Origin: CAAGNP01 sp045603545
GTDB taxonomy: Bacteria; Bacteroidota; Bacteroidia; Bacteroidales; UBA932
Assembly: GCA_045603545.1 (NCBI GenBank)
Contig: JAZUMG010000006.1
Coordinates: 1-64,000 of the forward strand
Direction of reading: 5' to 3'
DNA length: 64,000 nt
Within the stretch, counting starts at the first letter, position 1, and the number at the start of each line of letters is the position of its first letter. Below the pieces are notes generated by a model, which was given only the letters and a program-made list of their open reading frames with translations, was not told the DNA's origin and searched no databases. Both the position numbers and the translations under genes were made by a program. This document shows, in pieces, positions 44,351-54,358 of this stretch.

Positions 44351-45943
44351 TTACATACTTCTGACAAAAATCATCCACAATTTTTCCTTCAATTCCTGCC
44401 AGCGCTGCATTGTGAGCGATGCAAAGTCATTTGTATGTCTTGTGATGAGTTCTTCTGCTTTTTTATCCTCTCCGGCAGCAATAAGGGCTGCAGCTTCAGC
44501 CTCTACCATCGCACCTGTCTTGAACATCTTCTCTTCAAGAGCCATAATCTCTGTTTCGAGGATCTCTCTTGTCTTGTTCCAGTCTATGGTAGAGATTCTG
44601 TTGGTCTCCCTGTATGCCCAGATGGCTGCATCAGGACGGTATTCGTGCTGGCCACAAATCTGGAATGCAGGGTGTATCTGGTCAATACCTGCATAGATAG
44701 GGATGCGTGGTGACTGTGCAGGGTTGTCATATGAGAAATATGTAACGCCGCCAATCTCGTCAGGAAGCCAGTTTCTGGCTTGCATAACCGATGAGTATGA
44801 GCATCTTATCACAGCAATGGTGCGTAGGTTTTTCACAACGTCCGGTTTTAGATGGTTAAGGAGAGTCCTTATCTCGTTGGACATAAAAGGGGATACAGGT
44901 GTTACCTTCTCATCGGTAACAGTCACTGAGTTGTCGTAAGGATTCCATACCCTTCTTTTGAAATCGACAGACAGGTCTTTGGTCATGTCGTATTCTGTAC
45001 CCTCGTATGTAGAACGGAAGAGGGCTGTAATCATCTCTGGAGATACTTTCTGGTCCGGCTTCACAGAGAATGGAAGCTCCTCAGCATCATATGAAAGATT
45101 CAATGATGGGGCCAATGCGTTAAGAATAAAGAACTCTCTGATAGAGAAAGGTTTGCGTCCGTCTACAACTTTATGGAACACATACTCGGATTTGCCGTCC
45201 CAGTATCCAAGCTTCTTCGAACGTTCGCGTAGGTCAGAACTGTACATGAAGTAGTCAGGATTGTCCCAATCTATGCGTCCGATGCGGGTAATGTTTGCAG
45301 ATACACTCACGTGGTCATCGGGAACCCTCTGAGCAGCCCATAGTGCACTTGGCTCTCCAGGACCTGAACCTGCAATCTCGAAATGCCATACTTCATTCTT
45401 ATCGATGATGGTAAGGCACTCTGCCCAGTCACCATAGCCATATTCCTGAGCTAGTTTACCCATCAACTTGATGGCCTCACGGGCGGTAGAGCATCTCTGG
45501 AGGGCGATTCTCTGAAGCTCCTCAATCTGGAACATACCTGCAGGATTTACAAGTTCCGGTCTCCCCTCCACTGTGGTCTCACCCATTGCAAGCTGTTTCT
45601 CATTCATACAAGGGTATGCTGTATTGAGGAATTTGTATGTCTTCTCAGGTGCAGGGATTTTGCCGACCTCGGTTACCCTTCTCATATCCCAAGGGAGATC
45701 GGTATGCAGTTTTCCTTTATAGACAGGTTCCATATCACCCTTCTGGTAGGTGATGGATGGCTCCATTGTCAACCAAGTTCTGAAATCGGAGTCACAAGTG
45801 TGAGATGTCATTGTGGAGCCGTCTGTAGATGCATTTTTTCCTACAGTGATCGATGTACAGCTCCCTGTCTCGATGTCGCTCTGTCCCATAAGCCCGAATG
45901 TGAGGGCGAAAAGACAAATGGTGATGGTTAGGATTCTTTTCAT
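44351..45943 (-). CDS. C69-family dipeptidase
   Basis: A 530-residue exported Ntn-hydrolase. A signal peptide ends around residue 20 (LTFGLMG-Q). The likely N-terminal nucleophile after processing is Cys29 in SCTSITVGKNAS, and TMTSHTCD follows, as in the dipeptidase group of C69. The C-terminal 60 residues form charged helices. It would cut dipeptides in the periplasm. It starts 3 bp after ispG. Confidence 0.9.
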   Translation of the reverse strand: MKRILTITICLFALTFGLMGQSDIETGSCTSITVGKNASTDGSTMTSHTCDSDFRTWLTMEPSITYQKGDMEPVYKGKLHTDLPWDMRRVTEVGKIPAPEKTYKFLNTAYPCMNEKQLAMGETTVEGRPELVNPAGMFQIEELQRIALQRCSTAREAIKLMGKLAQEYGYGDWAECLTIIDKNEVWHFEIAGSGPGEPSALWAAQRVPDDHVSVSANITRIGRIDWDNPDYFMYSSDLRERSKKLGYWDGKSEYVFHKVVDGRKPFSIREFFILNALAPSLNLSYDAEELPFSVKPDQKVSPEMITALFRSTYEGTEYDMTKDLSVDFKRRVWNPYDNSVTVTDEKVTPVSPFMSNEIRTLLNHLKPDVVKNLRTIAVIRCSYSSVMQARNWLPDEIGGVTYFSYDNPAQSPRIPIYAGIDQIHPAFQICGQHEYRPDAAIWAYRETNRISTIDWNKTREILETEIMALEEKMFKTGAMVEAEAAALIAAGEDKKAEELITRHTNDFASLTMQRWQELKEKLWMIFVRSM

Positions 45944-45946
45944 AGA

Positions 45947-47230
45947 CTATTTGTTTTTTTGATCATTTTCGATTAGTTCCAGTAGGGCATCTATCGCCTC
46001 CTCCTGTGGAACGGAGCGTCTGACTGCCTCTTTTCCGCGGTAAATGGAGACTTTCCCTCTCCCTTCCCCTACATAGCCGTAGTCGGCATCTGCCATCTCT
46101 CCAGGGCCATTCACTATACATCCCATCACTGCAATACAATATCCGGAAAGGTGGGAAGTGCGTCTCTTCACCTCATTGAATGTCTCCTCGAGGTTATACA
46201 ATGTCCTGCCGCACCCTGGGCAGGCGACATATTCGCATTTGGTGAAGCGGCGGCGGGTGGCCTGTAGGAGATTGTCCTTTATATCCTGAAGCGCCTCTGC
46301 CGATACCTTCTCACCTTTGCAGGTAGCTTCAAGGTCGAAATCATCAATTTTGCGGTCGAGCAGGTCTGGACCATATGTGCAGGCAATGTTTATTATAAGA
46401 TCTTCCCAACTTTCTGCACCGGCCTGTTGCTGCTCCTGTCCGCTGAAGAAGCGGACTATCTTCTCAGCCACGGGGAGTTCATTGACGGGTGATTCAGTGA
46501 GTGATACGCGGATGGTGTCGCCGATTCCGTCGCGTAAAAGTGTAGCAATGGCAGCAGCAGATTTGATCCTCCCCATATCGCCGTTTCCAGCCTCTGTGAC
46601 ACCAAGGTGGAGTGGGAATATCACCCCTTGCTCCTCCATCCAGCGGTTGAGCAGCCTGTATGCCTCCACCATAACCACTGTATTGCTCGCTTTGAGAGAG
46701 AGGACAACATTGTAGAAATCCTCTGCAATGCACATCTCTACCCATTCGACCATTGCCTCTTTCATCCCTTGAGCGGTATTGCCATAGAGCTCTGTGATTC
46801 TCTTTCCAAGGGAGCCGTGGTTGATTCCGATGCGGACTGCAGTATTGTGCTCTTTGCACACCTCGATGAAACGTTTGAAGTCGCGCTGCGCCTTTTCGTG
46901 CTCAGTGGCAAAGTTTCCAGGATTGATCCTCACCTTATCTGCCACTTCTGCTGCCGCAATGGCCACATCTGATGAGAAATGGACATCGGCTACAAGTGGC
47001 ACCATATTTCCTTGCTGGCGCAATATATTCTTGATCTGACGGAGCGATTCCACCTCGCGTACCCCCTGGGTGGTGAGGCGGATCAGTTGTGCCCCTGCAT
47101 CGCGCATTGCGTTGCATTGGGCTACGGCCGCCTCTATGTCATTTGTGTTACAATTGCACATTGTCTGGATGGCAACAGGGAGCCCCCTTCCAATCTTAAG
47201 ACCAGCTACATTTGCTATTATATTTTTCAT
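45947..47230 (-). CDS. ispG: 4-hydroxy-3-methylbut-2-en-1-yl diphosphate synthase
   Basis: A 427-residue iron-sulfur enzyme of the MEP isoprenoid pathway. The TIM barrel has MVPLVADVHF and RINPGN; the cluster domain has C337-x2-C340 (ACPGCGR) and C371 in MGCIVNGPGE with Glu378. It is about 55 residues longer than the E. coli enzyme, mainly between about 258 and 325, but lacks the full extra domain known in many Bacteroidota and plants. ATG 47230 was chosen over TTG 47248. Confidence 0.93.
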   Translation of the reverse strand: MKNIIANVAGLKIGRGLPVAIQTMCNCNTNDIEAAVAQCNAMRDAGAQLIRLTTQGVREVESLRQIKNILRQQGNMVPLVADVHFSSDVAIAAAEVADKVRINPGNFATEHEKAQRDFKRFIEVCKEHNTAVRIGINHGSLGKRITELYGNTAQGMKEAMVEWVEMCIAEDFYNVVLSLKASNTVVMVEAYRLLNRWMEEQGVIFPLHLGVTEAGNGDMGRIKSAAAIATLLRDGIGDTIRVSLTESPVNELPVAEKIVRFFSGQEQQQAGAESWEDLIINIACTYGPDLLDRKIDDFDLEATCKGEKVSAEALQDIKDNLLQATRRRFTKCEYVACPGCGRTLYNLEETFNEVKRRTSHLSGYCIAVMGCIVNGPGEMADADYGYVGEGRGKVSIYRGKEAVRRSVPQEEAIDALLELIENDQKNK

Positions 47231-47240
47231 ATTCAGTCTA

Positions 47241-47927
47241 TCAGTCAAAATTAAAGAACAATCCGAAGTTAAAACTTATCCTGTTGGGGTAGGAGTAGAG
47301 CCACCAGTCATCAGAGAGTTTGTCCGGCTGATAAAGGAAGGCAAATGAGTACTGGTAGAGCACCTCTATGTGAAATTCAAAGGGGTGGAATCTTATCGCA
47401 GTACCCAAGCCACCAAGGGCTCCGTAGTCCCATCTCTGGTCATATTCATCAAAACCTTTAGGGTTTGTGGTCCCGATCCTGTACCCGGCAAAACCTCCAA
47501 TATCCAGGAGGAGCCTCAGGTGCTTCCCTACATCATATTTGAACTGCGATACCAGTGGAATCTCTATGGCGGTGAGGGTCTGGTCCATATTGTCAATATT
47601 GTATTCGGAGGTGAAGCCGTACTGGCAATATTTGGCACCCAGCTGGATTCCGAAAAATGACCATAGATCCCAGAGATTATGATAATAGGTGTAGAGCAGG
47701 GCAAAATTCTTGTACGTGTGGACCATTTTTGCCTTCAGGTCGGGGGCAAAGTTTACCCCTGTCATCTCGTAGCTGTACCTCACACCCAACAGGTGCTCAG
47801 TGGGCTTGACAGTCACTGTTTTCGAGAATGTCGTGTCAATCTCCACTACACCCTGTCCCCACGAATATGTTGTGGAGAAGAGTGTGAGTAGGGCAGTCAG
47901 CAATATATATTTAAACTTTGGTCTCAT
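47241..47927 (-). CDS. Outer-membrane beta-barrel protein (PorT-like)
   Basis: A 228-residue exported protein with a signal peptide (ILLTALLTLFSTTYSWG) and a predicted beta-barrel of about eight to ten strands ending NFGLFFNFD, with C-terminal aromatic residue. It resembles small porin-like proteins of Bacteroidota (PorT group) only in general form. Start overlaps the lipoprotein gene stop by 4 bp (ATGA). Confidence 0.75.
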   Translation of the reverse strand: MRPKFKYILLTALLTLFSTTYSWGQGVVEIDTTFSKTVTVKPTEHLLGVRYSYEMTGVNFAPDLKAKMVHTYKNFALLYTYYHNLWDLWSFFGIQLGAKYCQYGFTSEYNIDNMDQTLTAIEIPLVSQFKYDVGKHLRLLLDIGGFAGYRIGTTNPKGFDEYDQRWDYGALGGLGTAIRFHPFEFHIEVLYQYSFAFLYQPDKLSDDWWLYSYPNRISFNFGLFFNFD

Positions 47928-49735
47928 TTGAAAATCTTGCCAATATCAATAGTTTGTTCTATCTCCATCCTCTCGGGAATATCGATAAGATAGTCCTTGT
48001 CGGTAGATGTGTTAAGGAACTTGTAGAGGAGCACCTTCTCGGGCTGTCTCTTCTCCAGTACCGAACCTGTATCAAGGATACCGTTGTTATTTTTATCCTC
48101 TGTAATCCTTATCGAGTATTTGTTCTTCCTAAGGTATGGGAATGTGAGTTTGCAGTCGGTATCTACCCTGAAACTCCTGTATATCTTGTCCCTCTTTTCC
48201 GATATAAGTTCCACTATGTAGTGCCCGTCGACCCCTGTCATATCGAGTACCAGAGTGCTCAACTTGTCGTCCGAAGGGAGTTTTATCTTCGATACCAGAC
48301 TGTCGCAGGGGAGGCCGTTGATGTCGTAGAATATCCTGTGGGGTATTTTGAATACATATTCGTACCCTGCCATAAATTCACCCTCCTGTTTCAGATGGTA
48401 TTTGCGTATGTTGGCAGTATCCTGTGTGATGGTAAATTTCTCAGGCTGAATCTGCTGTTTTGCAGTGATATGGTAGTACTGAATGCTGTCAAAAGGGGCT
48501 TTTAGAAGGGGGTAATCGAACTCTATGGTGATACCGTCCTGCTCGATTGTCTCCCCGCTGGCTGTCACTTTGTATCTGGCTACCGTGTCAAGTTTCTCAA
48601 CATTCTTCCCGTACCTGTTCTTTTCGAATTTTTTGGTGTAAGGCATCATCTTGAACTCTTCCCAGGTGGGGACCAGTGTCTTGAGCGAGTCGTTTGTCTT
48701 ATGGTATTTGATCCTGAAATTCAATGTGTCCTTAATCTCCTCCTGGATATTGAACCACAAAGAGAGGCTGTCCTCCATAATATTGAACTCCCTTATCACT
48801 TTATCATCAGGTATACCCTCTATAAGGAGGGTGTCAATCTTCACATAGGGGGCATTGAACTTGATGTATGCGGACCTTTTGCTCAGTCTCTTGTTTTCCC
48901 TTATGAACTGCTGTGTCGCCATCTCCTTGAAAAGGCTGAGCTGGATGGCTGATGGTCTTGACATGATACCGGCAGTATCCTTCTCTTCGTAAGTGATCAA
49001 TTCGGGTCTGTCTGCCCTCATGACGCTGTCTGCTACGAAAAGCGTATCCAGAAAAGCTACAGTCTCCTCTGCCGGGTCATATTTGTTATTGTTGTTAAGG
49101 TCTTCTATCGCAAATACCCTATAGGCACCAGGTTTGATGTTTCTCACGGTGAAATAGCCCCACTTGTCACTCTTGGCTGCTGCCACAGGGAGGAGGTTGA
49201 AGATAGCCGAGTCAGATGGGTCAGTGTGGAAGAGGATTGTAATTTTCTCTTTTGGGAACATTGTGGCAGCGTCTACCACTGTACCCGAAGTGTAAATGGA
49301 GTCCACATACTCACCTGTAGAGAAGGCATATGTCATCCTTGGGAAAATGTTTCCCTCATTGTTGTCCACGATACCTGCTCCGAAATCGATGGAGTAGGTG
49401 GTGTTGGCCTGAAGGGTGTCTTCAAAAGTGATGACAACACTCTTCCCCTTGATTTTGGGCTGTACCCTTTTTTTCAGAGGGGGTGAAAGATAAAAGTTGT
49501 TCTGTGGCTCTTTCAGCACCACGAACTCGTCAAACGTGAGGACTATATTGTTCTTTTTGGGGACAACAGATACCATAGTGGCATTGGGTGCAGGTTCACT
49601 CTCCACCATTGATGGGGGGATGGTGTCCTTGGGACCTCCGGAAGGTGGGGTGGTGGTATTGGCACAGGATGGGGCAAATAGGGCCGCAACCAGCACCGAA
49701 AATACAACTGTGGCTATATATTTCTCTTTTCTCAT
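47924..49735 (-). CDS. Lipoprotein with bacterial Ig-like (Big_5) domain
   Basis: A 603-residue lipoprotein; the lipobox is APSC with the lipidated Cys24. Residues about 35-140 form a Big_5-type Ig-like domain (PPSMVESEPAPNATMV, then YSIDFGAGIVDNNEGN and TYAFSTGEYVDS). The rest is beta-rich with a second carboxypeptidase-regulatory-like part (TVRNIKPGAYRVFAIEDLNNNNKYD). It is a common, uncharacterised surface protein in Bacteroidota. The start overlaps the rel stop by one base. Confidence 0.82.
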   Translation of the reverse strand: MRKEKYIATVVFSVLVAALFAPSCANTTTPPSGGPKDTIPPSMVESEPAPNATMVSVVPKKNNIVLTFDEFVVLKEPQNNFYLSPPLKKRVQPKIKGKSVVITFEDTLQANTTYSIDFGAGIVDNNEGNIFPRMTYAFSTGEYVDSIYTSGTVVDAATMFPKEKITILFHTDPSDSAIFNLLPVAAAKSDKWGYFTVRNIKPGAYRVFAIEDLNNNNKYDPAEETVAFLDTLFVADSVMRADRPELITYEEKDTAGIMSRPSAIQLSLFKEMATQQFIRENKRLSKRSAYIKFNAPYVKIDTLLIEGIPDDKVIREFNIMEDSLSLWFNIQEEIKDTLNFRIKYHKTNDSLKTLVPTWEEFKMMPYTKKFEKNRYGKNVEKLDTVARYKVTASGETIEQDGITIEFDYPLLKAPFDSIQYYHITAKQQIQPEKFTITQDTANIRKYHLKQEGEFMAGYEYVFKIPHRIFYDINGLPCDSLVSKIKLPSDDKLSTLVLDMTGVDGHYIVELISEKRDKIYRSFRVDTDCKLTFPYLRKNKYSIRITEDKNNNGILDTGSVLEKRQPEKVLLYKFLNTSTDKDYLIDIPERMEIEQTIDIGKIFK

Positions 49736-52050
49736 TACTCCTTGATATCTACTCTGGTGACACTTTCGACACCTTTTATTGTTTTCAATACCGACATCAT
49801 GTTTTCAAGGTCCTCTATATGGTGCACATAGCAGTCGAGATAACCTTCAAATACTCCGTCGTGGGTCTCGACGTTTACCCTTCTGAGGTTTATGCTGAGG
49901 TCTTTGGAAACTGATTTGGTCACATCATTGAGGATACCGAGCCTGTCCATACCCCATAGCCTTACGCGGGCCAGGTGGGACATCACTGTATGTTTGGACC
50001 ATTTGGCGTTAACTATATTTTCACCCTCTTTGGATGCCCTCTCGATGGCATTCGGACAGCTCTTCTTGTGGACTATAACTGTGCCGTCAGCCTCCATGAA
50101 GCCTACCACATTGTCTCCCGGGATAGGGTGGCAGCAGTCTGCAGTGGTGTATGACAGGGTCTTTTCTGCTGCATTCTCCTCGAGGATATACTCCTTGTTT
50201 TTCCCCATCTTGGCCTTTAACTCATCCTTCGGAGAGCTGCCGCCAAATGTGAAATCGTCATCATCATCCTCATAAAGTGCCGGATCATCCACCTTCTTCT
50301 CCTTATTGCTTTTGAGGAACTGGAGTGACCAGTACATCACATTTTTGTTGATGGTATTTTTCTTGAGGATGGACTCCAGATTGTCGAGTTTGATGATACC
50401 TGCCGATATCTTGGTGTAGAGCTCATCCTTATTGTTCATATTGTAGGCCTCGATCAGCTTCCTGAGGACTCTGCTCTGAGGTTTTACACCGTATCTTGCA
50501 AGCTCTTTTTCGAGAATATCCTGACCTTTCTTGAGGGTGGCTTCGATGTCGTCCTTGATCCTCTCCACCACTATAGAGCGGGCCTTGCCTGTCTTGAGGA
50601 AATCGAGCCACTCCCTTTGAGGCTTTTGCGACTCAGCTGTGATTATCTCTATCTGGTCACCATTTTTGAGAACATAGGATAGGGGGACAAGTTTCATATT
50701 GACCTTGGCTGCAATGGCGTGATTGCCCACCTGGGAGTGGATGTAATAGGCAAAATCGAGTGCTGTGGCCCCTTTTGGAAGTGTCTTGGACTCACCTTTT
50801 GGGGTGAAGACATATATCTCCGAGCCAAGAAGGCTCTCGTGGAATTTGTCAAGGAATTTGAGTGCATTGGCATCAGGATTCTCGAGGACGTCACGGACCA
50901 TATCTAGCCAGTGGTCCATCTCCTGTTCCACAGTACGTACACACGAATCTACCCCCTGTTTCTTATATGACCAGTGGGCAGCAATACCCCTTTCAGCTAT
51001 GGCGTTCATCCTCTCCGAACGGATCTGTACCTCAATCCAGTTGCCTGTCTGGCTCATTACAGTGCAGTGAAGTGCTTCATATCCATTGGATTTTGGTTGT
51101 GAAACCCAGTCACGGATACGGTCAGTCTTGGAGCGGTATATTCCGGTCACGAGGGCATAAATGTGCCAAGCCTGTGTCCTTTCATCAAAGCCATCTAGAG
51201 GCTTGAATATGATGCGGACTGCGTAAAGGTCAAAAATCTGCTCGAATGATACCCCTTTTGTCTCCATCTTTTTCCAGATGGAGTAGGGGGTCTTGGTCCT
51301 CTTCATCACAGAGAACTTGAAACCTTCATCAGAGAGGACTTTGATAATAGGGTCAAGGAAGGCATCCATCTGGACATTTTTCCTCCTGATCATATCATCT
51401 ATCCTGGCCTGGATCTGGTTGTATGCTTCCGGTTCACGGGTCTTCAGCCAGATGTTCTCCATCTCGGATTTCATGCTGTAGAGACCGAGCCTGTGTGCCA
51501 GAGGGACAAATATGTACATTGTCTCACTGAGAATCTTGTCCTTCTTGTGGTCAGGCATCGAGTCGATGGTCCTGACATTGTGGAGGCGGTCGGCGAGTTT
51601 GATGAGGACGACGCGAACATCCTCATTGAGTGTAAGGAGGATCCTTTTGAAATTTTCTGCCTGCATATTGGCACCGGGACCGGTGTCAAGGGCAGCCTTG
51701 ATCTTGGTGAGACCATCTACCAAAGAGGCTATTTTGGTACCGAAAAGCCTTTCGATATCCTGAACGGTGTAGTCTGTATCTTCGACGACATCGTGCAGAA
51801 GTGCAGCAGCGATCGATTTGTAACCCAGACCGATCTCCTGCACCACAATTTTGGCCACCTGTATAGGGTGTATTATATATGGTATGCCGGAACGGCGGCG
51901 TACACCCTTGTGTGCCTCATTTGCAAATTCAAAAGCTTTTATGACACCTTGATACTCCTCCTCCGAGGCGCATCTCTTCTTGCTGACCACTCTGAGTTCT
52001 TCGAACTCCTGCTGGATAAGGTCATGATCCTCTTTAGTAAACTCAACCAT
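49735..52050 (-). CDS. RelA/SpoT-family (p)ppGpp synthetase/hydrolase
   Basis: A 771-residue bifunctional-type Rel protein. The HD hydrolase domain has HPIQVAK and LLHDVVEDTDYT; the synthetase domain has SQPKSNGYEALHC and EVQIRSERMN; then TGS (VYVFTPKGE-type segment, KGATALDFAYYIHS) and an ACT domain at the C-terminus. The intact HD motif predicts hydrolase activity. ATG 52050 was chosen, 2 bp after the hydG stop; TTG 52056 overlaps it. It ends overlapping the next gene by one base. Confidence 0.94.
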   Translation of the reverse strand: MVEFTKEDHDLIQQEFEELRVVSKKRCASEEEYQGVIKAFEFANEAHKGVRRRSGIPYIIHPIQVAKIVVQEIGLGYKSIAAALLHDVVEDTDYTVQDIERLFGTKIASLVDGLTKIKAALDTGPGANMQAENFKRILLTLNEDVRVVLIKLADRLHNVRTIDSMPDHKKDKILSETMYIFVPLAHRLGLYSMKSEMENIWLKTREPEAYNQIQARIDDMIRRKNVQMDAFLDPIIKVLSDEGFKFSVMKRTKTPYSIWKKMETKGVSFEQIFDLYAVRIIFKPLDGFDERTQAWHIYALVTGIYRSKTDRIRDWVSQPKSNGYEALHCTVMSQTGNWIEVQIRSERMNAIAERGIAAHWSYKKQGVDSCVRTVEQEMDHWLDMVRDVLENPDANALKFLDKFHESLLGSEIYVFTPKGESKTLPKGATALDFAYYIHSQVGNHAIAAKVNMKLVPLSYVLKNGDQIEIITAESQKPQREWLDFLKTGKARSIVVERIKDDIEATLKKGQDILEKELARYGVKPQSRVLRKLIEAYNMNNKDELYTKISAGIIKLDNLESILKKNTINKNVMYWSLQFLKSNKEKKVDDPALYEDDDDDFTFGGSSPKDELKAKMGKNKEYILEENAAEKTLSYTTADCCHPIPGDNVVGFMEADGTVIVHKKSCPNAIERASKEGENIVNAKWSKHTVMSHLARVRLWGMDRLGILNDVTKSVSKDLSINLRRVNVETHDGVFEGYLDCYVHHIEDLENMMSVLKTIKGVESVTRVDIKE

Positions 52051-52052
52051 AA

Positions 52053-53453
52053 TCAATAAAGTATATCGCGTGTACCTTTCTTAATCTTTTCAAGTCTCTC
52101 CCTCACATTTATCCTCTGTTCCATATTTGGAAGCTGGGCTATCTCCCTCTCTATCAGTTCGTATCCCACTTTCTTGGTCTCTTCTGAAGAGTAGTCTTCA
52201 AGATACTCTGCCAGTGTGAGTATTGCATTTCTGGTGCAGAATTTCTTGATGAATCCAGGGATGGCATACTCCATAAAGTGGGTCCCTGTCCTGCCGACAC
52301 GGTAGCAGGCTGTGCAGAAGCTCGGGATGAAATCCCTGCTGAGGAGCCATCTCATCACCTCGTCAAGATTGCGGGTGTCGCCTACGGCAAACTGCTCCTT
52401 CTTCAAGTCCTGCTCATCCCCCTTGCGTTCCTGATTGTAGCCGCCGATCTCCAGTTTTGTACCTGCATCTATCTGGCTTACACCAAACTCCATCACCTCA
52501 TCGCGTATGGCCTTTGATTCGCGGGCTGTCATAATGAGTCCTGTATAAGGTACAGCCAGTCTCAGGATGGCCACAAGTTTCTTGAAATCTTCATCGCTTA
52601 CCCTATAAGGGAGTTCGAGATTGAGGCCGTTGGCGGGCTGGATTCTCGGGAAACTGATGGTGTGTGGACCTACGCCGTGTGTGGCCTGCAGGTGGATGGC
52701 GTGGGAAACCAGTCCCAATACCTCGTATCTCCAATCATAGAGTCCGAAAAGGGCACCGATCCCCATATCATCTATACCACCTTCGAAAGCCCTGTCCATA
52801 GCGTGGAGCCTCCAGTGGTAATCACCTTTGGGTGTCCCGGCAGGGTGGTATTTGGCGTATGTCTCTTCGTGGTATGTCTCCTGGAATACCTGGAATGTCC
52901 CGATTCCTGCCTCTTTCACTATCCTGTACCCCTCCAAATCGAGAGGGGCGGCATTGATGTTGACCCTGCGGATCTCACCATTGCCCGATTTTACAGAATA
53001 TGCAGTCCTGACGGTCTGGGCGATGAATTCAGGTGTATATTTCGGGTGCTCACCGTAAACCAGAATAAGTCTTTTGTGACCCTCATCCTCAAGTGCCACG
53101 ATCTCCTTTTCAAGCTCCTCCTGGCTCAGGGTGTGGCGCACTGTGGTATTGAGGGTGCTGCGGAAACCGCAATATTTGCAGTTGTTGATGCAATAGTTTC
53201 CTATGTAGAGTGGAGCGAAGAGGACAATGCGGTTGCCGTAGATGGACCTTTTAAGCTCCCTTGCTGTGGCAAAAAGCTCGTCAAGACCCTCTTTTGACTC
53301 GATGGCAATAAGTGCAGCCACCTCCTCAAGATTGAGAGCCTGTTTCTCTCTGCTCTTGGCAAAAATCTCCCTGCATTTGTCCATGTCCTCGTGGGTGTCA
53401 CGGATGAGTGCCTGAAGATGTGAGTCATCTATGAAATTTTTATATTTTGTCAT
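52053..53453 (-). CDS. hydG: [FeFe]-hydrogenase maturation radical SAM tyrosine lyase HydG
   Basis: A 466-residue enzyme that cleaves tyrosine to supply CO and cyanide for the H-cluster. The radical SAM motif is C88-x3-C92-x2-C95 (YCINNCKYC). The C-terminal auxiliary cluster motif is CxxC followed by 22 residues and C (FCTACYRVGR ... FCTRN), which separates HydG from thiamine synthase ThiH. It lies 44 kb from hydF-hydE, in a long operon with a flavodiiron protein two genes upstream. Start overlaps yihY by 4 bp. Confidence 0.95.
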   Translation of the reverse strand: MTKYKNFIDDSHLQALIRDTHEDMDKCREIFAKSREKQALNLEEVAALIAIESKEGLDELFATARELKRSIYGNRIVLFAPLYIGNYCINNCKYCGFRSTLNTTVRHTLSQEELEKEIVALEDEGHKRLILVYGEHPKYTPEFIAQTVRTAYSVKSGNGEIRRVNINAAPLDLEGYRIVKEAGIGTFQVFQETYHEETYAKYHPAGTPKGDYHWRLHAMDRAFEGGIDDMGIGALFGLYDWRYEVLGLVSHAIHLQATHGVGPHTISFPRIQPANGLNLELPYRVSDEDFKKLVAILRLAVPYTGLIMTARESKAIRDEVMEFGVSQIDAGTKLEIGGYNQERKGDEQDLKKEQFAVGDTRNLDEVMRWLLSRDFIPSFCTACYRVGRTGTHFMEYAIPGFIKKFCTRNAILTLAEYLEDYSSEETKKVGYELIEREIAQLPNMEQRINVRERLEKIKKGTRDILY

Positions 53454-54352
53454 TTGCGTCTTCTAAGTAAATTCAATTTTTCTAAATCTGACCAATGGAA
53501 CTCCTTGTGGTATTTGTCCAGGTTCTGGATGGAGTAGGAGACCTGCGCTCCGATTATGATTATGAACCATCCGAAGTTAACCCACACCATAAAGAGGGGA
53601 ATGGCGGCAAACACGCCGTAAACTGCATTCATTCTGGATACAAACACCTGAGTCTCGATATAGAGACATTGGACAATAGTGAATGCTGCTGATGCGGCAA
53701 GTGCTGCCTTGAATGCATTTCTGAACTTCACATGGGCATTGGGGATGAACTTGAACATGCAGGCGAACAGGAGTGCTGCCACAATGTAGAATATAAGCCA
53801 CTGGATTATATCCCTCATATTGAAGAAAGGGACCTCAATCATCCACATATTTTTCACCCCGTCAGATATCACTATGGCCATACCCAGGAATAAAATCACC
53901 ATAAAAGGGGAGAGGAAAAGGATCAGAATGTATGAAAGTGCCCTTTTCCACCATATCCTCGATGTCTCCACAAACCAGATGGTGTTGAATGATCTCTCCA
54001 CACATAGCAGGAGCCATACTACAAGCCAGAGGAATACCCCGAATGAGATTACTCCATATATGTTCTTTTCGGTAGAGACCAGAATGTTGTCAGCAAAACT
54101 GAGGAATGTGTTCACTATCTCCTGATCGGAGAAATATTTGTGGATCAGTTCATTGAGGATGCTGCTCAATCCGAATCCATCGGTAATGCTGAACATCAGT
54201 GCGATGAATGGCACTATAGCCATAGTGGAGAAGAAACTCAATGCTACAGCCTGCCAGTTGAGCCCCAACTTGCTGTAGTTGTCAAGGGTGAAGGCCACTA
54301 TCTTCAGCTGCCTTTTTCCCCACATTATGAATTTCCTCTTTCTGCTCTCCAT
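53450..54352 (-). CDS. YihY/BrkB-family membrane protein
   Basis: A 300-residue inner-membrane protein with about six hydrophobic segments (starting WQAVALSFFSTMAIVPFIALM). The family signature is visible in the VERSFNTIW and FGWFIIIIGAQVSY segments. It was once named ribonuclease BN; that name is wrong for this family. Function unclear. It begins 6 bp after the flavodiiron gene. Confidence 0.88.
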   Translation of the reverse strand: MESRKRKFIMWGKRQLKIVAFTLDNYSKLGLNWQAVALSFFSTMAIVPFIALMFSITDGFGLSSILNELIHKYFSDQEIVNTFLSFADNILVSTEKNIYGVISFGVFLWLVVWLLLCVERSFNTIWFVETSRIWWKRALSYILILFLSPFMVILFLGMAIVISDGVKNMWMIEVPFFNMRDIIQWLIFYIVAALLFACMFKFIPNAHVKFRNAFKAALAASAAFTIVQCLYIETQVFVSRMNAVYGVFAAIPLFMVWVNFGWFIIIIGAQVSYSIQNLDKYHKEFHWSDLEKLNLLRRRK

Positions 54353-54358
54353 AATATC

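Noticed and set aside
53450..54352. Ribonuclease BN
   Set aside because: That label was a historical error for the YihY/BrkB membrane family.
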